64,000 nt of DNA, taken from Allomuricauda sp. (GTDB lineage Bacteria; Bacteroidota; Bacteroidia; Flavobacteriales; Flavobacteriaceae). This document shows, piece after piece, positions 15,738-24,931 of this stretch. Where the stretch lies: the NCBI RefSeq assembly GCF_002699205.1, contig NZ_PABT01000027.1, positions 1-64,000 on the forward strand, written 5' to 3'. Positions within the stretch are counted from its first letter, which is position 1. The number at the start of each line of letters is the position of its first letter. The notes below the pieces were generated by a model. The model was given only the letters and a program-made list of their open reading frames with translations, ran no database searches and had not been told where the DNA came from. A program made the position numbers and the translations under genes.

Positions 15738-17591
15738 ATGTGCGGAATATTAGGAACTATACCCTCATCAGATCATGGTTTGTTCAAACAGGCCTTGGAT
15801 ACATTAAGTCATCGTGGCCCGGATAGCTATGGTGTTGAACATATTTCGGATGAAGTCTCATTGGGGCACCGTAGGCTTTCTATTTTGGATATATCGGAAA
15901 ATGGAAGCCAGCCCATGATTCACGAAAGTCAACGATACGCCATTATTTTTAATGGGGAGATTTACAATTTTTTGGAAATCCAAAAAGAATTGGAACAGTT
16001 GGGACATACGTTTAAATCCTCTTCGGATACCGAGGTTTTGTTAAAATCCTATATTCAATGGGGAGAGGACTGTGTATTGAAATTCAATGGTATGTGGGCC
16101 TTTGGGATTTGGGATGCGGAAGAGAAAAAACTGTTTCTTTCCCGTGATAGGTACGGTAAAAAACCATTGTTTTATGCCTTTCTAAAAGACAAGTTTGTTT
16201 TTGCTTCAGAAATGAAGGCCATCTTTCCTTTTATGGACCGTTTGGAGGTTTCTGAGGATTTTCATTGGATGAAAAAAAATGTATTTTTTTATGAGTCTAC
16301 AGAAAAATGCCTTATTAAAGGAATCAAGCGTTTTCCGGCAGGGCATAGTGCGCATTTGGAACAGGGAGAACTGAAAATATATAGGTATTGGAATACCCTT
16401 GACCATTTGGTCGAAGTCCCAAAAAGTTATGGGGAACAAGTTGAGCGTTTTAGAGAGCTTTTTATGGATTCCTGTAAACTGCGCATGCGCTCCGATGTAA
16501 CCATAGGGACCGCATTGAGTGGAGGGTTGGACAGTAGCGCCACGATTGCGGCCATGGCAAACTTGGCCAAGAACAACAATAGTTACTCAAACGACTGGCA
16601 GCATGCTTTTGTGGCATCGTTCCCGGGAACACCTTTGGATGAATCCCATTATGCAAAAATGGTTACAGATCATTTGGGCATCGGTGCAACTTTCGTGGAC
16701 ATAGATCCATTAAAACATTGGGACAAACTCGAAGACTATTTTTATTTGTTTGAAGACCTCTACATTACATCCCCATTGCCAATGATAATGCTCTATGGAG
16801 CAGTAAAAGAAAATGGAACAACCGTAACCTTGGACGGACATGGGGCCGACGAGCTGTTGAGCGGTTATCAACAAGGTACATTGGAGAGTCTCTGGGATGC
16901 AAGGTTCAATATGAAGAACACCAAAGATATTCTGGATATCTATCAAGGTTCGATAAACGAGGATAAGGTGCAATATGATAGGGTGGGCAACTGGAAACTG
17001 TATCGAAATTATATGATTCGGAAAACGGCCAAGAAACTATTGGGCAAAAAAATGCCTTCAATTGACAATGGCCACCCCAATTTTAAAAAATTGGACAACC
17101 TTTCCCAATATCTTTATGCGATGTTCCACGAGAATATTTTGCCTACGTTGTTGCGTAATTATGATAGGTATGCCATGATCAATAGTGTGGAGATACGAAT
17201 GCCTTTTATGGATCATCGAATTGTAAGTTTCGTGAATTCCTTGCCCTATTCCAGCAAGATTGGAAATGGGTATACGAAAAGAATAGTAAGAGATGCATTG
17301 GACCCATATTTGCCCAAGGAAGTTACGTGGAGAAAGTCCAAAATAGGGTTTAGCTCACCCATTGTCGACTGGATGCAAAATGACCTTTCAGAATGGTTTT
17401 TGGATACGACCAACTCGAGTTCGTTTTTACAATCAGATTTGGTCTCAAACCCAGATCAATTGAGAGAAAGGATAACTGCTATCGTGAAAAAGGAAAATCA
17501 TAATTTTACGGAAGCACAAAAGTGTTGGACAGATTTATCTCCTTACATTTGGGGCAATGCCATACTTAACAGGGGTACAGTTGGTGTGTAA
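15738..17591 (+). CDS. asnB: Asparagine synthase (glutamine-hydrolysing)-like amidotransferase
   Basis: A 617-residue two-domain enzyme. The N-terminal class II glutaminase starts MCGILG with Cys2 as nucleophile and shows RGPDSYG, GHRRLSILD and FNGEIYN. The C-terminal synthetase has the ATP-pyrophosphatase loop SGGLDSS at residues 261-267 and a later GHGADELLSGY. AsnB-type enzymes in polysaccharide loci are thought to amidate a uronic-acid carboxyl or act on a sugar-linked acid, rather than only make asparagine. The locus makes UDP-GlcA and probably UDP-GalA, so an amidated uronate is a plausible product, by inference. Flanked by wzy and an acyltransferase on the same strand. Confidence 0.88.
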   Translation: MCGILGTIPSSDHGLFKQALDTLSHRGPDSYGVEHISDEVSLGHRRLSILDISENGSQPMIHESQRYAIIFNGEIYNFLEIQKELEQLGHTFKSSSDTEVLLKSYIQWGEDCVLKFNGMWAFGIWDAEEKKLFLSRDRYGKKPLFYAFLKDKFVFASEMKAIFPFMDRLEVSEDFHWMKKNVFFYESTEKCLIKGIKRFPAGHSAHLEQGELKIYRYWNTLDHLVEVPKSYGEQVERFRELFMDSCKLRMRSDVTIGTALSGGLDSSATIAAMANLAKNNNSYSNDWQHAFVASFPGTPLDESHYAKMVTDHLGIGATFVDIDPLKHWDKLEDYFYLFEDLYITSPLPMIMLYGAVKENGTTVTLDGHGADELLSGYQQGTLESLWDARFNMKNTKDILDIYQGSINEDKVQYDRVGNWKLYRNYMIRKTAKKLLGKKMPSIDNGHPNFKKLDNLSQYLYAMFHENILPTLLRNYDRYAMINSVEIRMPFMDHRIVSFVNSLPYSSKIGNGYTKRIVRDALDPYLPKEVTWRKSKIGFSSPIVDWMQNDLSEWFLDTTNSSSFLQSDLVSNPDQLRERITAIVKKENHNFTEAQKCWTDLSPYIWGNAILNRGTVGV

Positions 17592-17635
17592 ATAGGTTTT
17601 GAAAATCCGTTCATTACTTGTCAAGTATAAGTTCT

Positions 17636-18343
17636 ATGGTCAATAATATAAAAAAATGGGTGCTTTCCAATTCCTTTCTTACGAGGACGGCCATTTTTTT
17701 TAGGCGTATCCATTTGAAAAGGACAAAAAAAATCACGTATCAAAAAGGATCTTTTATAGGGTTTTCAGTGGAGTGTGAGGGAAGTAATGGTTTTGGGAGG
17801 AACAGTTCCATAGTTGCGTCGCGTATTGGTTATGGTTCTTATATTGCCGAAGGGACCAAAATTTCCAAAGCAGTAATTGGAAGGTATTGCTCCATAGGGC
17901 CAAATGTGAATTGTATTTTTGGAAAACATCCATCAACCACCTTTGTATCCACGCATCCCTCTTTTTTTGCCCTGAAGACCCCCGTAGGGTTCACATATGC
18001 GGATAAACAATATTTTACCGAATTTGCGGCCCCGCACGAAGGCAATTATAGCATAACTATAGGAAATGATGTTTGGATTGGTGCAAATGTGTCCCTGATG
18101 GATGGAGTGAAAATTGGGGATGGGGCCATAGTTGCAGCCAACGCTTTGGTAACCAAGGATGTGGAGCCTTATAGCATAGTGGGTGGTGTTCCTGCGAAAA
18201 TAATAAAGAAACGTTTTACCGATAAGGAGATAGCATTTTTGTTACAATTCAAATGGTGGGAAAAAAGTAAGGAATGGATAGCAAACAATGCTTCACATTT
18301 TAGGAACATAGAAGATTTTATGGAACATCTAAAAAATGATTGA
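17636..18343 (+). CDS. CatB-type hexapeptide-repeat acyltransferase
   Basis: A left-handed beta-helix acyltransferase of the CatB/xenobiotic-acetyltransferase group. Hexapeptide repeats run through about residues 45-190 (NGFGRNSSIVASRIGYGSYI, ISKAVIGRYCSIGPNV). The catalytic-region sequence GKHPSTTFVSTHPSF carries the expected His. The C-terminus has the diagnostic VIVGG-like end IVGGVPAKIIKKRF. It probably O- or N-acetylates a sugar of the repeat unit; donor and acceptor are inferred. ATG 17636 is preferred over a TTG at 17618. The 3' end overlaps the next glycosyltransferase by 8 bp. Confidence 0.82.
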   Translation: MVNNIKKWVLSNSFLTRTAIFFRRIHLKRTKKITYQKGSFIGFSVECEGSNGFGRNSSIVASRIGYGSYIAEGTKISKAVIGRYCSIGPNVNCIFGKHPSTTFVSTHPSFFALKTPVGFTYADKQYFTEFAAPHEGNYSITIGNDVWIGANVSLMDGVKIGDGAIVAANALVTKDVEPYSIVGGVPAKIIKKRFTDKEIAFLLQFKWWEKSKEWIANNASHFRNIEDFMEHLKND

Positions 18344-19502
18344 GATGAGGATTCCTATTGTAGTGGTAGCGTATAACAGACCAAGATCATTGACCAGGTT
18401 GTTGAATTCCTTACAAAAGGCCAATTATCCTTATGAAGACATTGATTTGATCATTAGTATTGATAAAGCTGATAACAACCGGGATGTTTTGGATTTGGCG
18501 AACGCTTTCCAATGGCACCACGGAACAAAAGAGGTGGTTTATCAAGAAAACAACCTGGGCCTTAGACAACATATTTTAAAATGTGGGGGGTATAGCCTAC
18601 ATTACGGTGCAGTGATTGTTTTGGAGGATGATCTTTACGTGTCCCCCAATTTTTACCTGTTTGCAGAACAGGCACTTAATTTTTCATCAAAAGAGCCTTC
18701 CATTGGTGGAGTTTCCCTGTACAATCATCAACTCAACGTGCATACCCGTGAAAATTTTTCACCCCATCAAGATGGTTATGATAATTGGTATTTTCAATTT
18801 GCCTCTTCTTGGGGACAGGCATGGACCAGGGAGCAATGGTCGGGATTCATGGATTGGTACAAAAAAAATCCTGATATCGACAACAATCAAGATGTTCCAT
18901 CCTATGTAAGAAGTTGGTCTCCAAAATCATGGTTAAAATATAACATCGCTTATCTGGTAGAAAAAGATTTGTATTTCTTATACCCTAAGATATCATTGAC
19001 CACCAATTTTAGTGATGCTGGTACTCATGTTGGCAATGATACTACGATTTTTCAGGTTCCTCTTGATTATGGAAATAGAAGTAGTAAATTTTATTTCTCT
19101 ACAACTAAGGAATCTAAGTCTATCTATGATGCATATTTTGAAAACTTAAGGATTCCAGAAACCATTGGAATGGCCAAGGATGATATTTGCGTTGACCTTT
19201 ATGGATGTAAATCAAATAATCGAAAAAGATATTTATTGACGCAGAAAATTTTAAATTATAAAATTTTACGGTCCTTTGGTAAATCACTTAAACCACATGA
19301 TGACAATATAATCAATAAAATAGACGGTTATGATATTTTTCTTTATGACACTTCTATAAAAAGAAAAAATAGTTTTAAAACAAATTTGATTAGAAAAGCG
19401 GAATATGATTTTAAGCAATTATCTTATCGTTTAATGCTAAATTTGATTTTTGAAAAATTTGTGACCAGGATAGGTAGCATCCGAAAAAAAATAATAAAGT
19501 GA
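18336..19502 (+). CDS. Glycosyltransferase family 2-like (GT-A fold)
   Basis: A 388-residue GT-A enzyme. It begins with PIVVVAYNRPRSLTRLLNSL, has the nucleotide/metal-binding acidic motif VLEDDLYVSPNF (about residues 95-106), and then SSWGQAWTREQW. The stretch beginning DAGTHVGNDTTIFQ resembles Bacteroidota sugar transferases with an N-terminal GT2 domain and a long C-terminal extension. Cytoplasmic or membrane-peripheral; donor unknown. It overlaps the upstream acyltransferase by 8 bp. Its stop (TGA, 19500-19502) overlaps the GTG that appears to begin the second polymerase gene, a typical translational-coupling arrangement. Confidence 0.82.
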   Translation: MIEMRIPIVVVAYNRPRSLTRLLNSLQKANYPYEDIDLIISIDKADNNRDVLDLANAFQWHHGTKEVVYQENNLGLRQHILKCGGYSLHYGAVIVLEDDLYVSPNFYLFAEQALNFSSKEPSIGGVSLYNHQLNVHTRENFSPHQDGYDNWYFQFASSWGQAWTREQWSGFMDWYKKNPDIDNNQDVPSYVRSWSPKSWLKYNIAYLVEKDLYFLYPKISLTTNFSDAGTHVGNDTTIFQVPLDYGNRSSKFYFSTTKESKSIYDAYFENLRIPETIGMAKDDICVDLYGCKSNNRKRYLLTQKILNYKILRSFGKSLKPHDDNIINKIDGYDIFLYDTSIKRKNSFKTNLIRKAEYDFKQLSYRLMLNLIFEKFVTRIGSIRKKIIK

Positions 19503-20661
19503 TTAGAGAAATTCAAAAAATAGGAATCTTTACCGTATTACTTTTTTCACTTTATCTACTTAATCCATATGGACTGAATATATATATATTGGATATATTT
19601 TAATCCCGTTAGTGTTTGTAAGGAAAAAGTTCTTAGTTAAGAGTGTTGATTTAAATTTTTTTATACTATTACTTTTCTCTCTTAGCTATGCAGCTTTTTT
19701 TCTGCTTGACCCCGTAGCAGGAAATCAATATATAGTTGTTTATGCTTTTGTTCCTGTAACTTTGTATTTGTTGGGTAAATATTTTGCAGACAAACTTAAT
19801 AACGATATCCAGAAGTTGTTTATATTGTTTTTAATTTCAGGTGTTATTTTTTCTATAACGTCTTTCTTGTCTGTAATAACTGATCTTTTAACAAATGGAT
19901 TTGCAGATGTCAATCGTAATTTACCTAACTTCTGGACCGGGCAGATAATACCAGCTACGATTACGGGGTCTTATTTTTCTGTTATAATGACTATCCCAGC
20001 ATTGTTAATCCCTAGAATTAAAGGGGTTTCGAAACTTATTAAGGTCTTTTTATTAATATATTTTTTTATTTCCATTGCTTGCGTTTTAAGAATAGGAAGT
20101 AGGACCCAATTGGGCATTAGTGTAATTGCCTTGGTTGCCTCGTTACTGTTCATAGTCCCAAAACAATCGTTTAAGAGAAATATTTTTTTAATTGTTTTAT
20201 TTGCCGGATCCATTTTATACATAGTTCAAACTGTCAATTTTGATTTAAATCAGGATTGGCTTTCTGCTTACGCTAACCGAATGGAAGATAATGATGATTT
20301 CTCTTCAGGAGGTGGTCGCACCATAAGGTGGGAGAAATCCTTAATTAATCTTTTTGAAAAACCTTTAGGCTGGGATGAGGATGAGTTTGGGCATGCCCAC
20401 AATCTTTGGTTTGATGTTTTGAGAATAGGAGGAATAATACCCTTTATTTTACTGATTATATATACCTCAGCAAACTATTTAATTATTTTGGGCGCAATAA
20501 AGAAAAAGGTTTCAGATTTTGCATTTCAAAATCAGATTTTAGTAAATACTATTGGTTTTACTACTGTATTTACTCTTGAACCTATTTTGGAAGGAATGTT
20601 TGATTTTTTCGCTTTCTTTTGTTTTTTTTCGGGTGCAGTAAAATCATTTCATGCCAGTTAA
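19499..20661 (+). pseudogene. Second Wzy-type polymerase, frameshifted at an (AT)6 tract
   Basis: Two frames together give a full Wzy paralogue of copy 1. Frame one starts at GTG 19499, overlapping the previous stop, and reads EIQKIGIFTVLLFSLYLLNP, YGLNIYI, then hits TAA at 19601. Frame two, open to 20661, enters with GYILIPLVFVRKKFL and continues through the whole protein (AGNQYIVVYAF, ANRMEDNDDFSSGGGRTIRWEK, split as ANRMEDND and GGGRTIRWEK, then GHAHNLWFD). The switch point is the tract (AT)6 at 19578-19589. Removing one AT unit fuses the frames, and the join then aligns with GLGFLFGYVAIALIFFKR of copy 1. As sequenced, only a shortened product from an internal codon such as GTG 19612 could be made, lacking the first membrane segment. 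Phase variation is inferred. Confidence 0.8.
19578..19589. repeat. (AT)6 simple-sequence tract at the polymerase frameshift
   Basis: Six AT units followed by an extra T sit exactly between the two open frames of the second wzy. Contraction to five units, or expansion to eight, would restore one continuous frame. Confidence 0.85.
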
Positions 20662-20763
20662 CCCACAAATAATTATGGTTGTCCAAAAAAATAGCTTTAT
20701 CATAGTACAATAGATTATTTTTACCACGTTTTAAATTAAACATAACCTCCATTAACTCTATCC

Positions 20764-21654
20764 ATGAACAAACTTGCTGTTCTCCTCACTTGCTTTAATA
20801 GAAAAGATAAGACCTTGGCGTCGTTGATGGCTTTGCACAAAGCATTTCAGGAATCATCCAATGGATGGGATATGTCCATTTACCTCACTGATGATGGGTC
20901 AACAGATGGAACGTCCGAAGCCGTATCCGAAAACTTTCCACAAGTAAAAATTTTGAAAGGGGACGGATCTTTATATTGGGCTGGGGGAATGCGCAACTCA
21001 TGGAGCGAGGCCTTAAAAGGGAATTATGACGCTTATCTTCTGTTGAATGATGATACCAATGTGTACCCCCATCTTTTTGAAGCAGTGCTAAAAACACATG
21101 ATTATAGTATTTCGAATTACGGAGTTGGAGGGGTTTATGTCGGAACAACAATTGATTCAAACACGAAGAAAATTACTTATGGGGGCTCAGTTTTTACACA
21201 TCGGTTATTGGGTAAAATAAGAAGAGTACCATTTAATAACACAATTCCGGAAGAATGTGAACTAGGAAATGCAAATATCATGTGGGTTAGTGGGAATGTT
21301 GTGGAAACTATAGGTATTTTATCAAAAGGATACATTCATGGTATGGCAGATTATGATTATACCATGAAAGCGGTTAAGTCAAACCTGCCCGTTTTGGTTA
21401 TACCGGGAACCAGTGGAGAATGTACTAATGACCACGGTGAAATTTATGAAAAATTTGCAAATCTTAAATTTAAGGAAAGAATCAATTTTTTATTTAATCC
21501 GGTAGGTTTGGACTTCAAGTCTCAACTGCATCATATGAAAAAACATTTTCCTATTCGATTACCAGTCTTTTACTTCATGGGGTGGTTCAAAGTAATATTT
21601 CCGAACATATATTATAAAAAAATGTATAAATCACGAGCTGGCGCCAATGATTAA
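20764..21654 (+). CDS. Glycosyltransferase family 2
   Basis: A 296-residue GT-A glycosyltransferase. NDP-sugar-binding features are LAVLLTCFNRKDKTLASL at the N-terminus, LTDDGSTDGT (about residues 40-50), SLYWAGGMRNSW, and the DxD-type motif LLLNDDTNVYP (about 97-107). The acceptor-site region is GYIHGMADYDYTMKA. The pattern resembles rhamnosyl/galactosyl-type GT2 enzymes of O-antigen loci, but the donor cannot be read from sequence. It follows the frameshifted polymerase by 102 bp without a recognisable terminator and probably shares its transcript. Confidence 0.87.
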   Translation: MNKLAVLLTCFNRKDKTLASLMALHKAFQESSNGWDMSIYLTDDGSTDGTSEAVSENFPQVKILKGDGSLYWAGGMRNSWSEALKGNYDAYLLLNDDTNVYPHLFEAVLKTHDYSISNYGVGGVYVGTTIDSNTKKITYGGSVFTHRLLGKIRRVPFNNTIPEECELGNANIMWVSGNVVETIGILSKGYIHGMADYDYTMKAVKSNLPVLVIPGTSGECTNDHGEIYEKFANLKFKERINFLFNPVGLDFKSQLHHMKKHFPIRLPVFYFMGWFKVIFPNIYYKKMYKSRAGAND

Positions 21655-21685
21655 TAATTAGTTGATTATATCATCACAAACTACA

Positions 21686-22750
21686 ATGGGAAAAAAAAAC
21701 GAACTTATTTTTTTAATTCAATCCTTTGAACAACCTAGGATATTAAAAATTATTCTGGACAAATCCCAAATCTACGACCAAATTTATGTTTACGGATTTA
21801 CAAGAAAAATCCATTCGGTTAAAAATTATAAATTGTTGGATGAGCACCAAAATATCAATTATGAAATTGTGGGGACTTTTGAAGATGGTAAATATTGGAA
21901 TAGACTCTCTGATTATTTAAGATTAATTTGGATTCTGTACCGTAAACATGGATTAGCTAAAAAGAACCTTTATGTAGTCGGTTTTGATTTAAGGGCATTG
22001 TCTCTTTTTTTGTTTAACAAACATGTAGAATATGTTATTAGTGATTTAGCTTGGCTTTATTATCCAAAACCTTTTAAACAAATTATTGGCTTTTTAGACA
22101 AAATGTTAGCTAAAGCCTCAGATAAGGTTTTGATGACATCAAAAGGTTTTTTTGAAACCTATTATAGTAAGTATGTGAAAAGAGAAAATTTTGTGCTAAC
22201 AGAAAATAAGTTGGCAACCTACGGAAGAGTGCATCCATTGGAAAAAGTTAAATCAGATAAAATTCATATAGCTTATGTCGGAGCTTTTAGATATGCGGAA
22301 ATAATTGATAATTTATTGAATGTTGTTAAAAATTCCCCTCATCTTAATCTTAATTTTTATGGTGATGGTTCATCTAAGATAACTGTGAAAATGAAACAAT
22401 ATGCACAACAGTATTCCAATATCACCTTCAATGGGGCATTTAAAAACCCAGATGACCTTCAAAAGATTTATGAGAATAACAATGTTAACTTTGTAGTATA
22501 TGACAACAGGCTTGAAAATGAACGTGTGGCCATGCCCAATAAATTTTATGAATCAGGTTTTTTTAATGTCCCTATTATCTGTGCTACAGGAACCTATGTT
22601 GGAAAGAGAGCACTAGAATTACAAATGGGATGGACCTGTGGAATTGACGAGGACTCAATACAAACTTTTTTTGAAAACTTGGATGTTGAACAGGTGTTGG
22701 AATGCCATGAAAGGATTAAAAAATTAGATAAATCAATGTTTAATTATTAA
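21686..22750 (+). CDS. Glycosyltransferase, GT-B fold (GT4-like)
   Basis: A 354-residue protein from ATG 21686; an in-frame TTG at 21662 would add eight residues and lie almost on the previous stop. The C-terminal half has a GT4-like donor-site order: KIHIAYVGAFRYAEIIDNLL, LNFYGDGSS, ITFNGAFKNPDDL, then the E-containing AMPNKFYESGFFNVPIIC. The N-terminal half is divergent. The C-terminal tail (VLECHERIKKLDKSMF) is closely similar to a gene fragment left after the truncated wecC at 24833-24916, so the locus once had a second member of this family. Sugar donor unknown. Confidence 0.75.
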   Translation: MGKKNELIFLIQSFEQPRILKIILDKSQIYDQIYVYGFTRKIHSVKNYKLLDEHQNINYEIVGTFEDGKYWNRLSDYLRLIWILYRKHGLAKKNLYVVGFDLRALSLFLFNKHVEYVISDLAWLYYPKPFKQIIGFLDKMLAKASDKVLMTSKGFFETYYSKYVKRENFVLTENKLATYGRVHPLEKVKSDKIHIAYVGAFRYAEIIDNLLNVVKNSPHLNLNFYGDGSSKITVKMKQYAQQYSNITFNGAFKNPDDLQKIYENNNVNFVVYDNRLENERVAMPNKFYESGFFNVPIICATGTYVGKRALELQMGWTCGIDEDSIQTFFENLDVEQVLECHERIKKLDKSMFNY

Positions 22751-22781
22751 AATAATATATAGGCATAAAAAGACTCCATAA

Positions 22782-23480
22782 ATGAAACGTGAAATCAAAA
22801 TATTCTTAAAGAAAAGGCCCATACTGATGAAGTATGCCAGAATTTTGTCAGATCGTTCTTTATGGGGGTATAGCTATAAAAAAAGAATAAAAGGGAAATT
22901 TAATAAAATCACCATTGGAAGCTCTTCGATATTGAGCAAATGTCATTTCAAAATAATTGGGAGAAACAATATTATAGAAGTAGGGGAATCAAACATTCTT
23001 AAAAATGTAACTTTTTTTATTAAAGGGGATAACAACTATATCAAATTAAATGACTTTGTCCAATTCAACAGGGAAGGGTTAATATGGATAGAAGATTATC
23101 ATTGCTTGATAGATATAGGTAAAAATACAACTTTTGAGGAATCTCATCTAGCGGCAACCGAACCTAAATCAAAAATCTTAATTGGTATGGATTGTATGTT
23201 TGCTTATGACATCGATGTTCGTACTGGAGATTCCCATTCAATTTTGGATTTAGAGACGGGGAAGAGAATAAATTATGCAAAGAATGTTAAAATAGGTGAC
23301 CATGTTTGGGTTGGATCTCATGTATCTATTTTAAAAGGAACCGAAATTCTTCAAAATACCATAGTTGCAACCCGATCAGTTGTAACCAAGTCTATTAAAG
23401 AAAAAAATGTGGTTATTGGGGGTACTCCAGCTAAAGTTTTAAAGGGAGGTGTAAATTGGGACAGAAGTAGGATAATCTAA
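22782..23480 (+). CDS. Hexapeptide-repeat acyltransferase
   Basis: A 232-residue left-handed beta-helix protein. Repeats run from about residue 40 (KITIGSSSILSKCHFKIIG) through IEVGESNILKNVTFFIKGD to the conserved end VKIGDHVWVGSHVSILKG and VIGGTPAKVLKGG. The central DIDVRTGDSHSILD supplies the expected His-containing active-site loop. The N-terminus has a basic helix instead of a signal sequence, so it is cytoplasmic. It probably acetylates a sugar residue of the repeat unit. Lies 31 bp after the GT4-like gene and 20 bp before wecB in one transcript. Confidence 0.8.
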   Translation: MKREIKIFLKKRPILMKYARILSDRSLWGYSYKKRIKGKFNKITIGSSSILSKCHFKIIGRNNIIEVGESNILKNVTFFIKGDNNYIKLNDFVQFNREGLIWIEDYHCLIDIGKNTTFEESHLAATEPKSKILIGMDCMFAYDIDVRTGDSHSILDLETGKRINYAKNVKIGDHVWVGSHVSILKGTEILQNTIVATRSVVTKSIKEKNVVIGGTPAKVLKGGVNWDRSRII

Positions 23481-23500
23481 ACGAACGTATAAAATAACTA

Positions 23501-24622
23501 ATGAGAAAGAAAAACCTGATTGTTTTTGGAACCAGGCCCGAAGCCATTAAAATGGCACCTTTGGTCAAAGCTTTTCAAGATTCGGAGCAATTTGAAACGA
23601 AGGTATGTGTAACGGCGCAACACCGTGAAATGCTGGACCAAGTTTTGGATTTTTTTGATATTACTCCCGATTATGATCTTGATTTGATGAAACCGGGACA
23701 AAATCTATATGGGTTGACTGCAGCTATCATTACGAACATGCAGTCTGTATTAGAAGAATACAAACCTGACTTTGTCTATGTCCATGGAGACACCACCACT
23801 ACTATGGGGTCAAGTATTGCTGGTTTTTATTCCGGTGCAAAGGTCTGTCACGTAGAGGCCGGTCTTCGTACATTCAACAAATGGGCTCCCTTCCCTGAAG
23901 AGATCAATAGAAGGGTAACAGGTCATGTAGCCGATTTTCACTTTGCCCCAACAGAGACATCCAGTCAAAACTTGTTAAATGAGGGTGTTGACAAAAAATC
24001 AATAATAATTACGGGAAACACGGTCATCGATGCGCTTCATGAGAGTGTGGCAAAGGTGAAAACCCTCGATTCCAAAGAACTCAATGAGCTAAAGGCAACT
24101 GTGTCCGATGATAAGAGAATTATATTGGTCACTGGCCATAGACGTGAAAACCATGGTCAGGGATTTATCAATATTTGCCAGGCCCTTAGAGAAATTGCTG
24201 AAAAATTTGATGATGTTGAGATTGTTTACCCGGTACACCTGAACCCAAAAGTTCAAAAACCAGTGTACGAATTGTTGGGAGACATGGAGAATATCAAATT
24301 GATCGATCCTTTGGCCTATCCAGAATTTGTGTGGCTCATGGACAAATGCCATATGGTAATCACAGATAGCGGTGGCGTTCAAGAGGAGGCGCCCAGTTTA
24401 GGGAAGCCGGTTTTGGTAATGAGGGATACTACAGAAAGACCCGAAGCTGTTGAGGCTGGCACTGTGATTTTGGTGGGCACTGATAAAGAAAAAATAGTAT
24501 CACATACTGTCGCCTTGTTGACAGATGAAGATAAATATAAGGAAATGAGCAAGCTACATAACCCATATGGTGACGGTAATGCTTGTGGGAGAATTGTTGA
24601 ATTCATGAAAAACCAAGAATAG
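23501..24622 (+). CDS. wecB: UDP-N-acetylglucosamine 2-epimerase (non-hydrolysing)
   Basis: Interconverts UDP-GlcNAc and UDP-ManNAc in the cytoplasm. The 373-residue length is standard. Seen are the N-terminal VFGTRPEAIKMAPLV, the conserved VHGDTTTT, HVEAGLRTFNKWAPFPEEIN, FAPTE, TGNTVIDAL, GHRRENHG and DSGGVQEEAPSLGKPVLVMR with the family's catalytic and UDP-binding residues. WecB normally feeds WecC, which oxidises UDP-ManNAc to UDP-ManNAcA. Here wecC starts on the last base of wecB but is truncated, so the product may be used as UDP-ManNAc or oxidised by an enzyme encoded elsewhere. Confidence 0.95.
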   Translation: MRKKNLIVFGTRPEAIKMAPLVKAFQDSEQFETKVCVTAQHREMLDQVLDFFDITPDYDLDLMKPGQNLYGLTAAIITNMQSVLEEYKPDFVYVHGDTTTTMGSSIAGFYSGAKVCHVEAGLRTFNKWAPFPEEINRRVTGHVADFHFAPTETSSQNLLNEGVDKKSIIITGNTVIDALHESVAKVKTLDSKELNELKATVSDDKRIILVTGHRRENHGQGFINICQALREIAEKFDDVEIVYPVHLNPKVQKPVYELLGDMENIKLIDPLAYPEFVWLMDKCHMVITDSGGVQEEAPSLGKPVLVMRDTTERPEAVEAGTVILVGTDKEKIVSHTVALLTDEDKYKEMSKLHNPYGDGNACGRIVEFMKNQE

Positions 24623-24822
24623 TGTCACAAAAAAAAGTAACCATGATGGGCTTAGGTTATATTGGCCTGCCCACGGCTGCGTTGATTGCAGGGAACAAAA
24701 CAGAGGTAAATGGAGAAGATGTCAATCCCAAGGTGGTTGGTACCATCAACAAGGAGAAGGTACACATTGTGGAACCAGACTTGGACGTGGCTGTTTCTAA
24801 ATCATTGATTATTTGTTTTTAA
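24622..24822 (+). pseudogene. wecC: Truncated UDP-N-acetyl-D-mannosamine dehydrogenase (wecC fragment)
   Basis: Only the N-terminal Rossmann start is left: VTMMGLGYIGLPTAALIAGN, then GEDVNPKVVGTINKEKVHIV and EPDLDVAV. After about 57 codons the match to WecC ends and a few unrelated residues (SKSLIICF) run into a stop. A complete WecC has roughly 400 residues with a catalytic Cys far downstream, so this product cannot be a working dehydrogenase. GTG 24622 overlaps the wecB stop by one base, as an intact wecB-wecC pair would. The remnant abuts a glycosyltransferase tail, indicating a deletion. Confidence 0.85.
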
Positions 24823-24832
24823 AGGGAAATCT

Positions 24833-24916
24833 TGGTTGAATGAAATGACCATGTCTGAATTGGTAGATTGCCATGAAAAAATCAAGACATTGGATAAGAA
24901 ATATTTTGTAGCATAG
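24833..24916 (+). pseudogene. 3' remnant of a lost glycosyltransferase gene
   Basis: A 27-codon fragment ending at TAG 24916 reads WLNEMTMSELVDCHEKIKTL then DKKYFVA. It matches the tail of the glycosyltransferase at 21686-22750 (FFENLDVEQVLECHERIKKL then DKSMFNY) at most positions, but has no N-terminal part. It lies directly after the truncated wecC, so a deletion joined the front of wecC to the back of this gene. Confidence 0.7.
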
Positions 24917-24931
24917 TTAAAAAATCAAAAA

